Origin: Clostridiales bacterium | Lineage (GTDB): Bacteria; Bacillota; Clostridia; Christensenellales; Borkfalkiaceae | Direction of reading: 5' to 3' | Length of the DNA: 12,431 nt | NCBI GenBank assembly: GCA_021635425.1 | Contig: JAJWOJ010000028.1 | Coordinates: 1 to 12,431, forward strand | Shown here: in pieces, positions 1 to 6,504 of the stretch | Numbering within the stretch: position 1 is the first letter of the stretch | Layout of the letters: the number at the start of each line of letters is the position of its first letter | Notes under the pieces: model-generated | What the model was told of the DNA's origin: nothing | Database searches by the model: none | What the model saw: only the letters and a program-made list of their open reading frames with translations | Position numbers and translations under genes: made by a program

Positions 1-360
1 AGTGTATATTTGGTTGTTGTCGTACAACTTATCCACGGTCTGGGCGGATAGGGGAGCGAGCAGTTGCAATACGGTAGGCTGCGCAACGGTAAAATTGACG
101 TAGCGAATGTTGTTGTCGTCGCATGCCAGACTGTGCACGTCCTTTGTAGTGCAGTAAAACATCGTACCGGGTGGACAAGCAAATGTTTCGCCGTTGAGGT
201 GGTTGTGGATTGTGCCGCTCATAACAACGGAAAACTCCCAATAGTCCTCGTGGCTGTGCATAGCGCGGAAGTCGGCCTGGTTGATCCAGAACTGCGCCGT
301 CACATTGCTTTTGTCGCGTAAAAGAACTTTTACGTTTTCTATAAAGTATTTTTTTATCAT
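1..360 (-). CDS. AraC-family transcriptional regulator, N-terminal sensor part (partial, runs off the left edge)
   Basis: The minus strand from 360 down to 1 reads 120 codons without a stop, starting MIKKYFIENVKVLLRDKSN. Residues 35-60 carry a cupin-like sugar-binding signature, with HSHEDYWEFSVVMSG at 35-49 followed by a short beta strand, an HLNGE turn and CPPGTMFY. This pattern is typical of the N-terminal effector-binding half of AraC-type regulators. The C-terminal helix-turn-helix half lies outside the window, so the family call rests on the sensor half and on the divergent position next to a sugar operon. The ATG at 358-360 was chosen because AGAGGA (376-371 on the minus strand) lies 10 bases upstream. 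The frame stays open back to a stop at 514-516, but the only earlier starts are GTG or TTG codons, and most of that stretch is taken up by the promoter. It probably responds to a sugar released from the substrate and controls the operon starting at 594; it may also control itself. A cupin protein of another kind is possible but less likely. Confidence 0.8.
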   Translation of the reverse strand, partial: MIKKYFIENVKVLLRDKSNVTAQFWINQADFRAMHSHEDYWEFSVVMSGTIHNHLNGETFACPPGTMFYCTTKDVHSLACDDNNIRYVNFTVAQPTVLQLLAPLSAQTVDKLYDNNQIYT

Positions 361-389
361 AGTTGCGTTGTCCTCTGTCACAGTTGCGT
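361..389. repeat. Direct repeat AGTTGCGT, 21-bp spacing, in the regulator leader
   Basis: AGTTGCGT occurs at 361-368 and again at 382-389, start to start 21 bases, about two helical turns. Paired direct repeats with this phasing are the usual binding arrangement for AraC-type proteins. The copies flank the regulator's own ribosome binding site (371-376) and lie downstream of its predicted start point, so a bound protein could act as a roadblock. Whether it is a true operator is inference; an 8-base repeat could arise by chance. Confidence 0.4.
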
Positions 390-435
390 CCGTTCTGGTT
401 CCGGACAAACCATGCGGCAATTCGGTTACATTACA

Positions 436-464
436 ATTATGCAGCCAAAAGCCCGAAAAGTCAA
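436..464 (-). promoter_or_regulatory. Sigma-A-type promoter of the regulator gene
   Basis: On the minus strand, TTGACT (464-459) and CATAAT (441-436) are separated by exactly 17 bases. The predicted transcription start is near 429, giving a leader of about 70 bases before the regulator ATG at 360. Matches are 5 of 6 at -35 and 5 of 6 at -10. Confidence 0.75.
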
Positions 465-465
465 C

Positions 466-492
466 TGTTTTGAGTGGAAATGTTACAAAACA
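466..492. promoter_or_regulatory. Interrupted palindrome between the divergent -35 boxes; candidate operator
   Basis: TGTTTTG (466-472) and CAAAACA (486-492) form a perfect 7-bp inverted repeat with a 13-base spacer. It lies just beyond the -35 box of the regulator promoter (459-464) and 24 bases upstream of the -35 box of the rhamnosidase promoter (517-522), so one bound protein could influence both. The binding protein is unknown: it could be the AraC-type regulator or a second factor. Confidence 0.4.
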
Positions 493-516
493 ATATAAAT
501 ATGCGACGAAACACTA

Positions 517-545
517 TTGAATTGCACAGCGGAAAATGGTATAAT
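517..545 (+). promoter_or_regulatory. Sigma-A-type promoter of the glycan operon, extended -10
   Basis: TTGAAT (517-522), a 17-base spacer, and a perfect TATAAT (540-545) preceded by TG at 537-538, which makes an extended -10. The predicted start is near 552. This is the only convincing promoter found in front of the plus-strand gene set and probably drives all of it. Confidence 0.85.
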
Positions 546-554
546 GTTTAAAAA

Positions 555-619
555 AAGGAGCCGTGTACGCCGTAATTATGGCAGTCGGGTTTTATGACAT
601 ATTTGAATATGAGATCTGA
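555..619 (+). promoter_or_regulatory. Unusual 5' leader: strong Shine-Dalgarno, small hairpin and out-of-frame leader ORF
   Basis: AAGGAG at 555-560 is the best ribosome binding site here, yet the first in-frame ATG of the rhamnosidase (594) is 33 bases downstream. Another frame holds a short ORF from ATG 578 (MAVGFYDIFEYEI) or GTG 563 to TGA 617-619. It overlaps the rhamnosidase start region, including the second in-frame ATG at 609. Bases 569-582 form a near-palindrome (GCCGU paired with AUGGC around AAUU in RNA). The leader ORF could couple translation to the rhamnosidase, or the spacing could be fortuitous: neither the GTG (2 bases) nor the ATG (17 bases) is well spaced from AAGGAG. Confidence 0.35.
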
Positions 620-2894
620 GATTTCACAAATCGACAATTTTCAATATATTGCCGCAAGCAAGGATTTTAACACTCGGCAAAAACATGTCAACGCGCCTTT
701 GTTCCGCAAGCAGTTCCGGTGCGACGGTCTGCCGGAACAAGCCATATTGCGTGTTGCATGCGTAGGGTTGTATCTGCTGTACGTAAACGGTACGGAGATT
801 ACCAAGGGGTACCTTGCTCCGTACATAAGCAACTGCAACGACACGGTTTATTATGACGAATACGATATAACTCCATTATTGCTTGCCGATGCCGATAATG
901 TGGTGTGCGTGATACTGGGCAACGGTTTTGCCAATGCTATCGATTTTGACATATGGCAGTTCGAGTCCTCGCCGTTCCGTCGCGCTCCGTGTTTTGCGCT
1001 TACGCTGACGTACAACGGCAAGCAGACGCTGCAAACCGATATATCGTTTGAATTATACGACTCGGCAATCATGTTTGATGACATACGCGCAGGCGAACGA
1101 TACGACGCGCGTTTGCGTCGCACCGAGTTGTTTGCTCCGTCGAACAAGGCATTGCCGGGTTGCAAAAAACCTATTATCGTCGAAACTCCGCACGGTGAAC
1201 TCCGCAAGTGCAATGTCGAGCCGATACGTGAACAACGACGGTTTTCGGCTCAAAGAGTAATCTCGTCGCGTGACGGCTACATCTACGACTTCGGCGAGAA
1301 CAATGCCGGAGTGGTGTGCTTGCGCGTAAAGGGCGAGAGCGGACAAAAAATCACGTTTGACTTCGGCGAGGTGGTAATTGACGGCAAACTCAACAAAGAT
1401 AACATTGTGTGTGATTTTGTTTGCGACGACTACAAATGGGATTATGTCCAACACGACGAATACATTTGTACCGACGGTTGGCAAACGTGGACTCCGTCTT
1501 TTACTTACCACGGATTCCGTTACGTTTATGTTACCGGTTTGACATCGGAACAAGCTACCATTGACGCACTGCAATGCGTCGTATTGCATAGCGATGTCAA
1601 GCAAAGGGGAAACTTCCGTTGCAGCAACCAAACGCTCAACCGTATATATGACATTACTTTACGTAGCGACTTGTCTAATTTATTTTATTTACCGACCGAC
1701 TGCCCGCAAAGAGAAAAGAATGGTTGGACGGCAGACGCGGCACTGTCTGCCGAGCAGTTTTTGTATAACTTCGATTGCGGAAAAACGCTTGCAGAATGGC
1801 TTGTAAACGTTTGCAAGGCGCAACGATCCGACGGCATGATGCCGGGTATTATTCCTACTTGTGGTTGGGGATATCAGTGGGGCAACGGACCGGCATGGGA
1901 CTGCGTAATTACGGAAATACCCTACCAACTGTGCCGTTTTTACGGTGATACGTCGGTTATTGAGAATGCTTTGCCGACAATATTGCGGTATTTCGATTTT
2001 ATATCTACCGTTATAAACGCCGACGGACTTGTCGATTTCGGTTTGGGCGATTGGTGCGAAGCGGAGGCCGAGCAATGTCATGATTATTCCACGCCGGTGC
2101 AGTATACAAACGCGCTTACGTTGCTCGACATGGCAAACAAAACACTGCGTATGCTTGACGTTTTGCAAGGCGACTACATAACGCAAAGGGCAAAGATGGA
2201 GGAGGAGAAACAGCGTTTTACGCAATCCTTCCGCAATAACTACGTCAAGGCGGGTCGAATTACGGTGCAAACGCAAACGGCGCTTGCCATGGCAATTACA
2301 AGCGGCGTGTTGACCGCAGATGAAAAGAAGCAGGCGCATATCGACCTGGCAGGGTTGTTAAAAGCGCGTAACTATCGTTTTCGTGTAGGCGTCATCGGTG
2401 CAAAACACCTGTTCGACGCGTTGACAATGTTCGGAGATACCGACGTAGCGATTAGAACAATTGTCGGTCCCGATTATCCATCATATGGATATATGCTTGC
2501 CAACGGCGCAACCACGCTGTGGGAATCGTTCTACAAATTGCGCGCAGACGGTGCGATGTGGCGTAGTAACGGGCAAAAGGTCGATTCGCTTAACCATCAC
2601 TTTTGGGGCAGTGTGGTAAGTTGGTTTTACCGAGTTGTCGGCGGACTTGATGTCCGTTCGGTAAACGAAGTGCTCGTTACCGTACCCCAAACGCAACTCG
2701 TAACCAATGCCGAGATATCTTATACTTGCGGAGACAAACACATAACCGTCGTTTGGCAACGCAACGAAGCAAAAGGCACGCTGACGATACACAACGTCGG
2801 CTTTGTCGGAAAAATAAGGGTACCTGAGGGAGAAATCCCTTTACAACAAGGCGACAACGAAGTTGCCTTCCAAACAAATAAAAATCAGGAGTGA
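594..2894 (+). CDS. Alpha-L-rhamnosidase, glycoside hydrolase family 78
   Basis: Hydrolyses terminal alpha-L-rhamnose from oligosaccharides by an inverting mechanism. It has no signal peptide, so it should act in the cytosol on imported material. Domain order fits GH78: an N-terminal beta-sandwich (about 35-185), a second beta domain (about 215-340, with DFGENNAG at 232-239), an (alpha/alpha)6 catalytic barrel (about 345-685) and a C-terminal beta domain. The catalytic signature TDCPQREKNGWTADA gives D369, R373, E374, W378 and D381, with the same spacing as the active-site set D567/R571/E572/W576/D579 of Bacillus RhaB. E644 in GATTLWESF matches the catalytic base, and NHHFWG follows at 667-672. 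At 766 residues it is on the short side for the family, with no extra modules. The start is uncertain: ATG 594 and ATG 609 both lack a close Shine-Dalgarno, and conserved sequence begins only after about residue 35. It is the first gene of the operon; its stop lies 5 bases before the next ATG. Confidence 0.93.
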   Translation: MTYLNMRSEISQIDNFQYIAASKDFNTRQKHVNAPLFRKQFRCDGLPEQAILRVACVGLYLLYVNGTEITKGYLAPYISNCNDTVYYDEYDITPLLLADADNVVCVILGNGFANAIDFDIWQFESSPFRRAPCFALTLTYNGKQTLQTDISFELYDSAIMFDDIRAGERYDARLRRTELFAPSNKALPGCKKPIIVETPHGELRKCNVEPIREQRRFSAQRVISSRDGYIYDFGENNAGVVCLRVKGESGQKITFDFGEVVIDGKLNKDNIVCDFVCDDYKWDYVQHDEYICTDGWQTWTPSFTYHGFRYVYVTGLTSEQATIDALQCVVLHSDVKQRGNFRCSNQTLNRIYDITLRSDLSNLFYLPTDCPQREKNGWTADAALSAEQFLYNFDCGKTLAEWLVNVCKAQRSDGMMPGIIPTCGWGYQWGNGPAWDCVITEIPYQLCRFYGDTSVIENALPTILRYFDFISTVINADGLVDFGLGDWCEAEAEQCHDYSTPVQYTNALTLLDMANKTLRMLDVLQGDYITQRAKMEEEKQRFTQSFRNNYVKAGRITVQTQTALAMAITSGVLTADEKKQAHIDLAGLLKARNYRFRVGVIGAKHLFDALTMFGDTDVAIRTIVGPDYPSYGYMLANGATTLWESFYKLRADGAMWRSNGQKVDSLNHHFWGSVVSWFYRVVGGLDVRSVNEVLVTVPQTQLVTNAEISYTCGDKHITVVWQRNEAKGTLTIHNVGFVGKIRVPEGEIPLQQGDNEVAFQTNKNQE

Positions 2895-2899
2895 ATATT

Positions 2900-4579
2900 A
2901 TGAAAAAAGTCAGAATTTTTTCGTTAGCAATGGTCTTACTGCTGGCATTTGCCACATTTGCTGCATGCGGACCGGTTGTCGATCCCGATAACGGGCAAGA
3001 AGTCGACGAAACAAAAACCCAACTGTATGTGTACGTGGCTCAATGGGGCTTCGGCACCGAGTGGTTTAAGCAGGCCAAAACCGAATACGAGGAACTCAAC
3101 AAGGATCGCGAATTCGAAAAAGGCAAAAAAGGTATACAAATCATACCGCAATATCGGCAGAGCAACCTGTCGGTTTCGGAAATCCGCGGAGATAAAATCA
3201 ACGAAGTGTTTTTCCTCGAAGCCGTTCCGTATTACAGCTACTATACAGAAAAATTGTTTACCGATATCACAAGTTATATCATGGGCGAGAATCCGTACGA
3301 AACAGGCGCGTCCATCGAAAGCAAGATGACCGCTCAACAAAAAGACGGCTTGAAGATTGACGGCAAATACTATGCCGTGCCGGGTTATTCGGGAAGCTAC
3401 GGTCTTATCTATAATGCCGAGTTGTTTGACCAATACCAATGGTATTTCAATGCCGCAGGAGAAATGATTTGCGAACAACGCGTCACAGACAAAGTCAAAG
3501 GAGCAGGACCCAACGGCAATATTGGAGACTACGATGACGGTTTGCCGCAAACTTATAAACAATTCTTTAAGTTGTGCGATAAGATCGCCGCATATCAGGA
3601 CTTTACGCCTGTCAGTTGGCCGGGTACTTATGCCGCGCAACATCTGGAAGGGTTGCTCGAAACGCTTGTTGCCGATTACGAGGGCGCGGAGAATATCTCT
3701 CGTCGTATCAATTTTAGCGGTAGCGAGAATCTTGCCTCGTTTGACGCCGACGGCAAAGTCGGTATCGATGACGACGGAAAAGTCGTACTTGATTCTACGG
3801 CAACGACTATAAGTGCCGACAATGGTTACGATGTGTTCCGTCAGGCAGGTATTTACTACGGTCTGAGTTTTATCGAAAAGTTGATAAAGACAAGCAAGTA
3901 TTATAACGAAAAAACGGCTTTCGGTACTTACAGCCAACGCGATGCGCAGGATGACTTTATCTATGCAGGCAAGGACGGCAAGGGCAGAATGATTCCTGCA
4001 ATGATTGTAGACGGAGACTGGTGGCAAAGTGAAGCAAGCGACACGTTTGAAGATACCAAGAAGTACGGCACTAAGTACGAGCGCAATTTCAAGTACATGC
4101 CGCTGCCAAAGGCAACGGCGGAACGAATCGGCGAAAACGCCTGCAATATCGACTTTGATTTCGCTTACTCATTTGTCAGCGCAAACACCGTGAAAGACAA
4201 GGTATCGATTGCGGCGGACTTTATCCAGTTTTTGCATACCAACGAACAAATGGTGAAATTTACTAAAATTACGAATACGATCAAGGCGCTCAACTACACA
4301 ATGAGTAACGACGATCTGGCAGAACTTACGCCGTATGGTAAATCGCTGTTCCAATACAAAAAGAGCGGAAAATCAGACACGATAATTCTTACGGGTTCCA
4401 ATGCTAAATTCCTGAGTTATTTCGGTAAAATCAAGAAGCCTTATTCGGCGTCTTACACCGTCAACAATAAAACGCTGACATACTCTCCGGTTCAAGCCTT
4501 CCACGAGATACCCGACAATGCCAACGCAAAGAATTATTTCGAAAATATGTATGCCGAGTGGAAAAAAATCTGGAAATAA
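2900..4579 (+). CDS. Sugar ABC transporter substrate-binding lipoprotein
   Basis: Extracellular solute-binding protein (family 1 type) that captures oligosaccharide outside the cell and delivers it to the two permeases that follow. Residues 1-23 form a lipoprotein signal: a KK-R charged start, a hydrophobic core and FAAC with the lipidated cysteine at 23. The mature part shows typical binding-protein features, such as DGKYYAVPGYSGSYGLIYNAELF in the hinge region, a PQTYKQFFKLCDKIA helix and a DGDWW segment. At 559 residues it is longer than most sugar-binding proteins (around 420-450) and closer to the LplA-like large forms. ATG 2900 was preferred to the in-frame GTG 2891 because AGGAG (2887-2891) sits 8 bases before it. 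An acidic beta-hairpin-like repeat, DADGKVGI then DDDGKVVL, occurs at 282-297. The exact ligand cannot be read from the sequence; a rhamnose-containing oligosaccharide is inferred from the neighbouring rhamnosidase. Confidence 0.92.
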   Translation: MKKVRIFSLAMVLLLAFATFAACGPVVDPDNGQEVDETKTQLYVYVAQWGFGTEWFKQAKTEYEELNKDREFEKGKKGIQIIPQYRQSNLSVSEIRGDKINEVFFLEAVPYYSYYTEKLFTDITSYIMGENPYETGASIESKMTAQQKDGLKIDGKYYAVPGYSGSYGLIYNAELFDQYQWYFNAAGEMICEQRVTDKVKGAGPNGNIGDYDDGLPQTYKQFFKLCDKIAAYQDFTPVSWPGTYAAQHLEGLLETLVADYEGAENISRRINFSGSENLASFDADGKVGIDDDGKVVLDSTATTISADNGYDVFRQAGIYYGLSFIEKLIKTSKYYNEKTAFGTYSQRDAQDDFIYAGKDGKGRMIPAMIVDGDWWQSEASDTFEDTKKYGTKYERNFKYMPLPKATAERIGENACNIDFDFAYSFVSANTVKDKVSIAADFIQFLHTNEQMVKFTKITNTIKALNYTMSNDDLAELTPYGKSLFQYKKSGKSDTIILTGSNAKFLSYFGKIKKPYSASYTVNNKTLTYSPVQAFHEIPDNANAKNYFENMYAEWKKIWK

Positions 4580-4606
4580 CAATTCGTACAGGCGAAGGAT
4601 AAAACT

Positions 4607-5533
4607 ATGCCAAACAAATCAAAAAGCAAAATAGGGCAAACGGGTAATAAATGGGTATACGCATTGCTAATGGCGTTTCCCCTATCGCACTTTTGTGTGT
4701 TCTACGTGTATGTCAACGCAAATTTCATTGCAATGGCGTTTCAAAACGTTGACCCCGTAACAGGCGAAAGAGTATTGGTGTTTTCCAATTTTGCCGAGCA
4801 GTTTAAGTTTCTTGCCACGGGACCTGCGTTAAATATGTTGCGCGTGTCGTTGTTGGGCTACGTAGTCCACTTGGTGGTTGGATTGACCACGGGGGTATTG
4901 TTTGCATACTACGTGTACAAAAAGCGCGTAATGTCAAGCACGTTCCGCGTGCTGATGTTTTTGCCGTCCATCATACCGGCTATTGTTTTTGTAACAATCT
5001 ACCGCTATTTTACCGACAACGCTTTTCCCGAGATAATTGCCGGGTTGTTTCATCTGAAGGATGTTCCGCAAGGTTTGTTTTCAAACAAGGAGACCAGGCT
5101 TGTCGTCATTTTATTCTACGACATATTCGTAGCTTTCGGTACGTCGGTACTTGTGTATACTAACAAAATGGACTCCATCGAACCGTCGCTGACAGAAGCG
5201 GCAAGAATCGATGGCGCAACGCCGTTTAAGGAGTTCTGGTATGTCGTATTACCGATGACGTTTTCTACGATCAGCGTATTTTTGGTCACGGGTGTGGCAA
5301 GCATATTTATGAACCAGATGTTCCTGTTTTCATTCTATGGTTGGGCGCCCCCTGCGGATCTTGACACCTTCGGGTATTATTTCTTTCGTAAAACAAGCGA
5401 GGCAACGACCTACAACGATAAACAGGCATTGTGCGCTCTGTCGGCGTTGGGCCTTATTTTCAGTGCGATGGCAATACCTCTTACTTTTGGTGTAAGGTAT
5501 TTGCTCAACAGATACGGACCTAAGGAGGACTGA
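4607..5533 (+). CDS. Sugar ABC transporter permease (MalF/UgpA/LplB type)
   Basis: First of two membrane subunits of a CUT1-type carbohydrate importer. Six hydrophobic segments can be seen, near residues 16-44, 80-105, 113-136, 163-188, 217-242 and 273-301. The cytoplasmic EAA loop, which contacts the ATPase, reads EAARIDGATPFKEFWYVVLP from E197, with the conserved G203 and the closing LP at 215-216. The length of 308 residues is normal for the short UgpA/LplB-like members that lack the large periplasmic loop of MalF. AAGGA at 4595-4599 lies 7 bases before the ATG, and the gap to the binding-protein gene is 27 bases. No ATPase gene lies in the window; Gram-positive importers of this class often share an MsmX-type ATPase encoded elsewhere, and that is assumed here. 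Confidence 0.93.
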   Translation: MPNKSKSKIGQTGNKWVYALLMAFPLSHFCVFYVYVNANFIAMAFQNVDPVTGERVLVFSNFAEQFKFLATGPALNMLRVSLLGYVVHLVVGLTTGVLFAYYVYKKRVMSSTFRVLMFLPSIIPAIVFVTIYRYFTDNAFPEIIAGLFHLKDVPQGLFSNKETRLVVILFYDIFVAFGTSVLVYTNKMDSIEPSLTEAARIDGATPFKEFWYVVLPMTFSTISVFLVTGVASIFMNQMFLFSFYGWAPPADLDTFGYYFFRKTSEATTYNDKQALCALSALGLIFSAMAIPLTFGVRYLLNRYGPKED

Positions 5534-5535
5534 CA

Positions 5536-6414
5536 ATGACAAAAAAAACCTGTGCAAAACGCGCTAAAACAAGTCCGTTCTTCGTGGCGCTGTTTGTTTT
5601 GTTGGCAATTTACTCGCTAATGCTTGTCGGTTTGCTCGTTTGGGCAATGATTTCATCATTAAAAGCGCCGCGCGACTTTCAGACCAACCCCGTGGGACTA
5701 CCCGAAAAAATAGTCAATAACTTTGCTGCGGCAATCAAACTGTACAAGATACAGGTCGGCGGCATCAAGGGGCAACCGCTGTACGCTATGTTTCCGCAGA
5801 TGCTGTACAACTCTGTCATGTATTCGGTAGGGTGTGCGCTCATTAACACGGCGGTAACATGCATAACGGCGTACTGTTGCGCTCGCTACAAGTATAACTT
5901 GTCCAGGATTGTGTATGTGGTGGTGCTTGTCACAATGACAATACCGATTGTTGGCTCGCTCCCTTCGCAGATACAGGTTGCTCAGGGTTTGCATATTTAT
6001 AACACGATTTGGGGTATGTGGTTGCAAAGCGCGTCTTTTCTGGGGCTGTATTTTCTTGTGTTTTACGAGACGTTTGCTTCTTTGCCGAACTCTTTCTTCG
6101 AGGCGGCAAGACTCGACGGAGCAGGGGATTTGTCTCTATTGTTCCGTATAGCGTTGCCCCTTGCAGGAAACGTGTTTTTGACAATATTCCTGCTTAACTT
6201 CATCACTTACTGGAACGACTATCAAACGCCGTTGCTGTTCTTGAAGCCTATGCCGGTACTGTCGTACGGTTTGTATCTCATTACGCAGTCCAATGCCTAT
6301 GTGCCGATGATTATGTCTGCGGCAACAGTGGTGTTGGTGCCTGTCATTGTAATCTTTATATTTGCCAACAAAAAGTTGATGGGGAATCTGACCGTCGGAG
6401 GAGTAAAGGGCTGA
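5536..6414 (+). CDS. Sugar ABC transporter permease (MalG/UgpE type)
   Basis: Second membrane subunit of the importer, pairing with the protein encoded just upstream. The N-terminal membrane segment (about 15-40) is followed by SSLKAPRDFQTNPVGLP, a typical MalG-family start. The EAA loop reads EAARLDGAGDLSLLFRIALP from E189, with G195 and LP at 207-208. The C-terminus (KKLMGNLTVGGVKG) resembles the usual family ending, so the protein appears complete at 292 residues. A near-consensus AAGGAGG (5522-5528) lies inside the end of the upstream gene, 7 bases before this ATG. Only two bases separate the upstream stop from this start, which suggests coupled translation and equal amounts of the two permeases. 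Confidence 0.93.
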   Translation: MTKKTCAKRAKTSPFFVALFVLLAIYSLMLVGLLVWAMISSLKAPRDFQTNPVGLPEKIVNNFAAAIKLYKIQVGGIKGQPLYAMFPQMLYNSVMYSVGCALINTAVTCITAYCCARYKYNLSRIVYVVVLVTMTIPIVGSLPSQIQVAQGLHIYNTIWGMWLQSASFLGLYFLVFYETFASLPNSFFEAARLDGAGDLSLLFRIALPLAGNVFLTIFLLNFITYWNDYQTPLLFLKPMPVLSYGLYLITQSNAYVPMIMSAATVVLVPVIVIFIFANKKLMGNLTVGGVKG

Positions 6415-6504
6415 TATCGACAACATGGCAAATGTTCGCAACGGAGATTTACTCCGCAGGCGACTTCGGCTACGACAAAATGTAGCAATTTATTCGGAGG
6501 GAAT
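6415..6504 (+). other. 90-base spacer with short ORF remnants
   Basis: The largest gap among the plus-strand genes. One frame reads STTWQMFATEIYSAGDFGYDKM and stops at 6483-6485, with a possible ATG at 6432; it reads like real protein but has no ribosome binding site. Another frame gives an Arg-rich 27-codon ORF (6425-6508) whose TGA overlaps the next ATG, also without a good ribosome binding site. A weak 5-bp hairpin (6442-6456) has no T-tract and is not a terminator. GGAGG at 6496-6500 serves the downstream gene. Confidence 0.35.

Noticed and set aside
29..241. Minus-strand 70-codon open frame at the left edge
   Set aside because: It is in a different frame from the cupin-containing regulator, which explains the same DNA far better.
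474..487. Possible catabolite-repression (cre) site in the intergenic region
   Set aside because: TGGAAATGTTACA has the right flanks but lacks the central CG and is one base short of the 14-bp cre consensus.
281..520. Plus-strand 79-codon open frame with a hydrophobic stretch
   Set aside because: It is antisense to the regulator start and crosses both the regulator promoter and the candidate operator; no ribosome binding site was seen.
1053..2339. Minus-strand open frames opposite the rhamnosidase gene (1053-1631, 1689-2339)
   Set aside because: They lie fully inside a gene with intact GH78 catalytic motifs, and their translations resemble no protein family.
2891..2899. Alternative GTG start for the binding-protein gene
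   Set aside because: The GTG overlaps the AGGAG that serves ATG 2900, and the ATG gives a normal lipoprotein signal peptide.
2936..4027. Long minus-strand open frame (363 codons) opposite the binding-protein gene
   Set aside because: It is antisense to a clearly recognisable lipoprotein gene, has no family-like sequence, and arises from the codon bias of the real gene.
6442..6456. Hairpin CGGAG-ATTTA-CTCCG as a terminator
   Set aside because: The stem is only 5 bp and no T-run follows.
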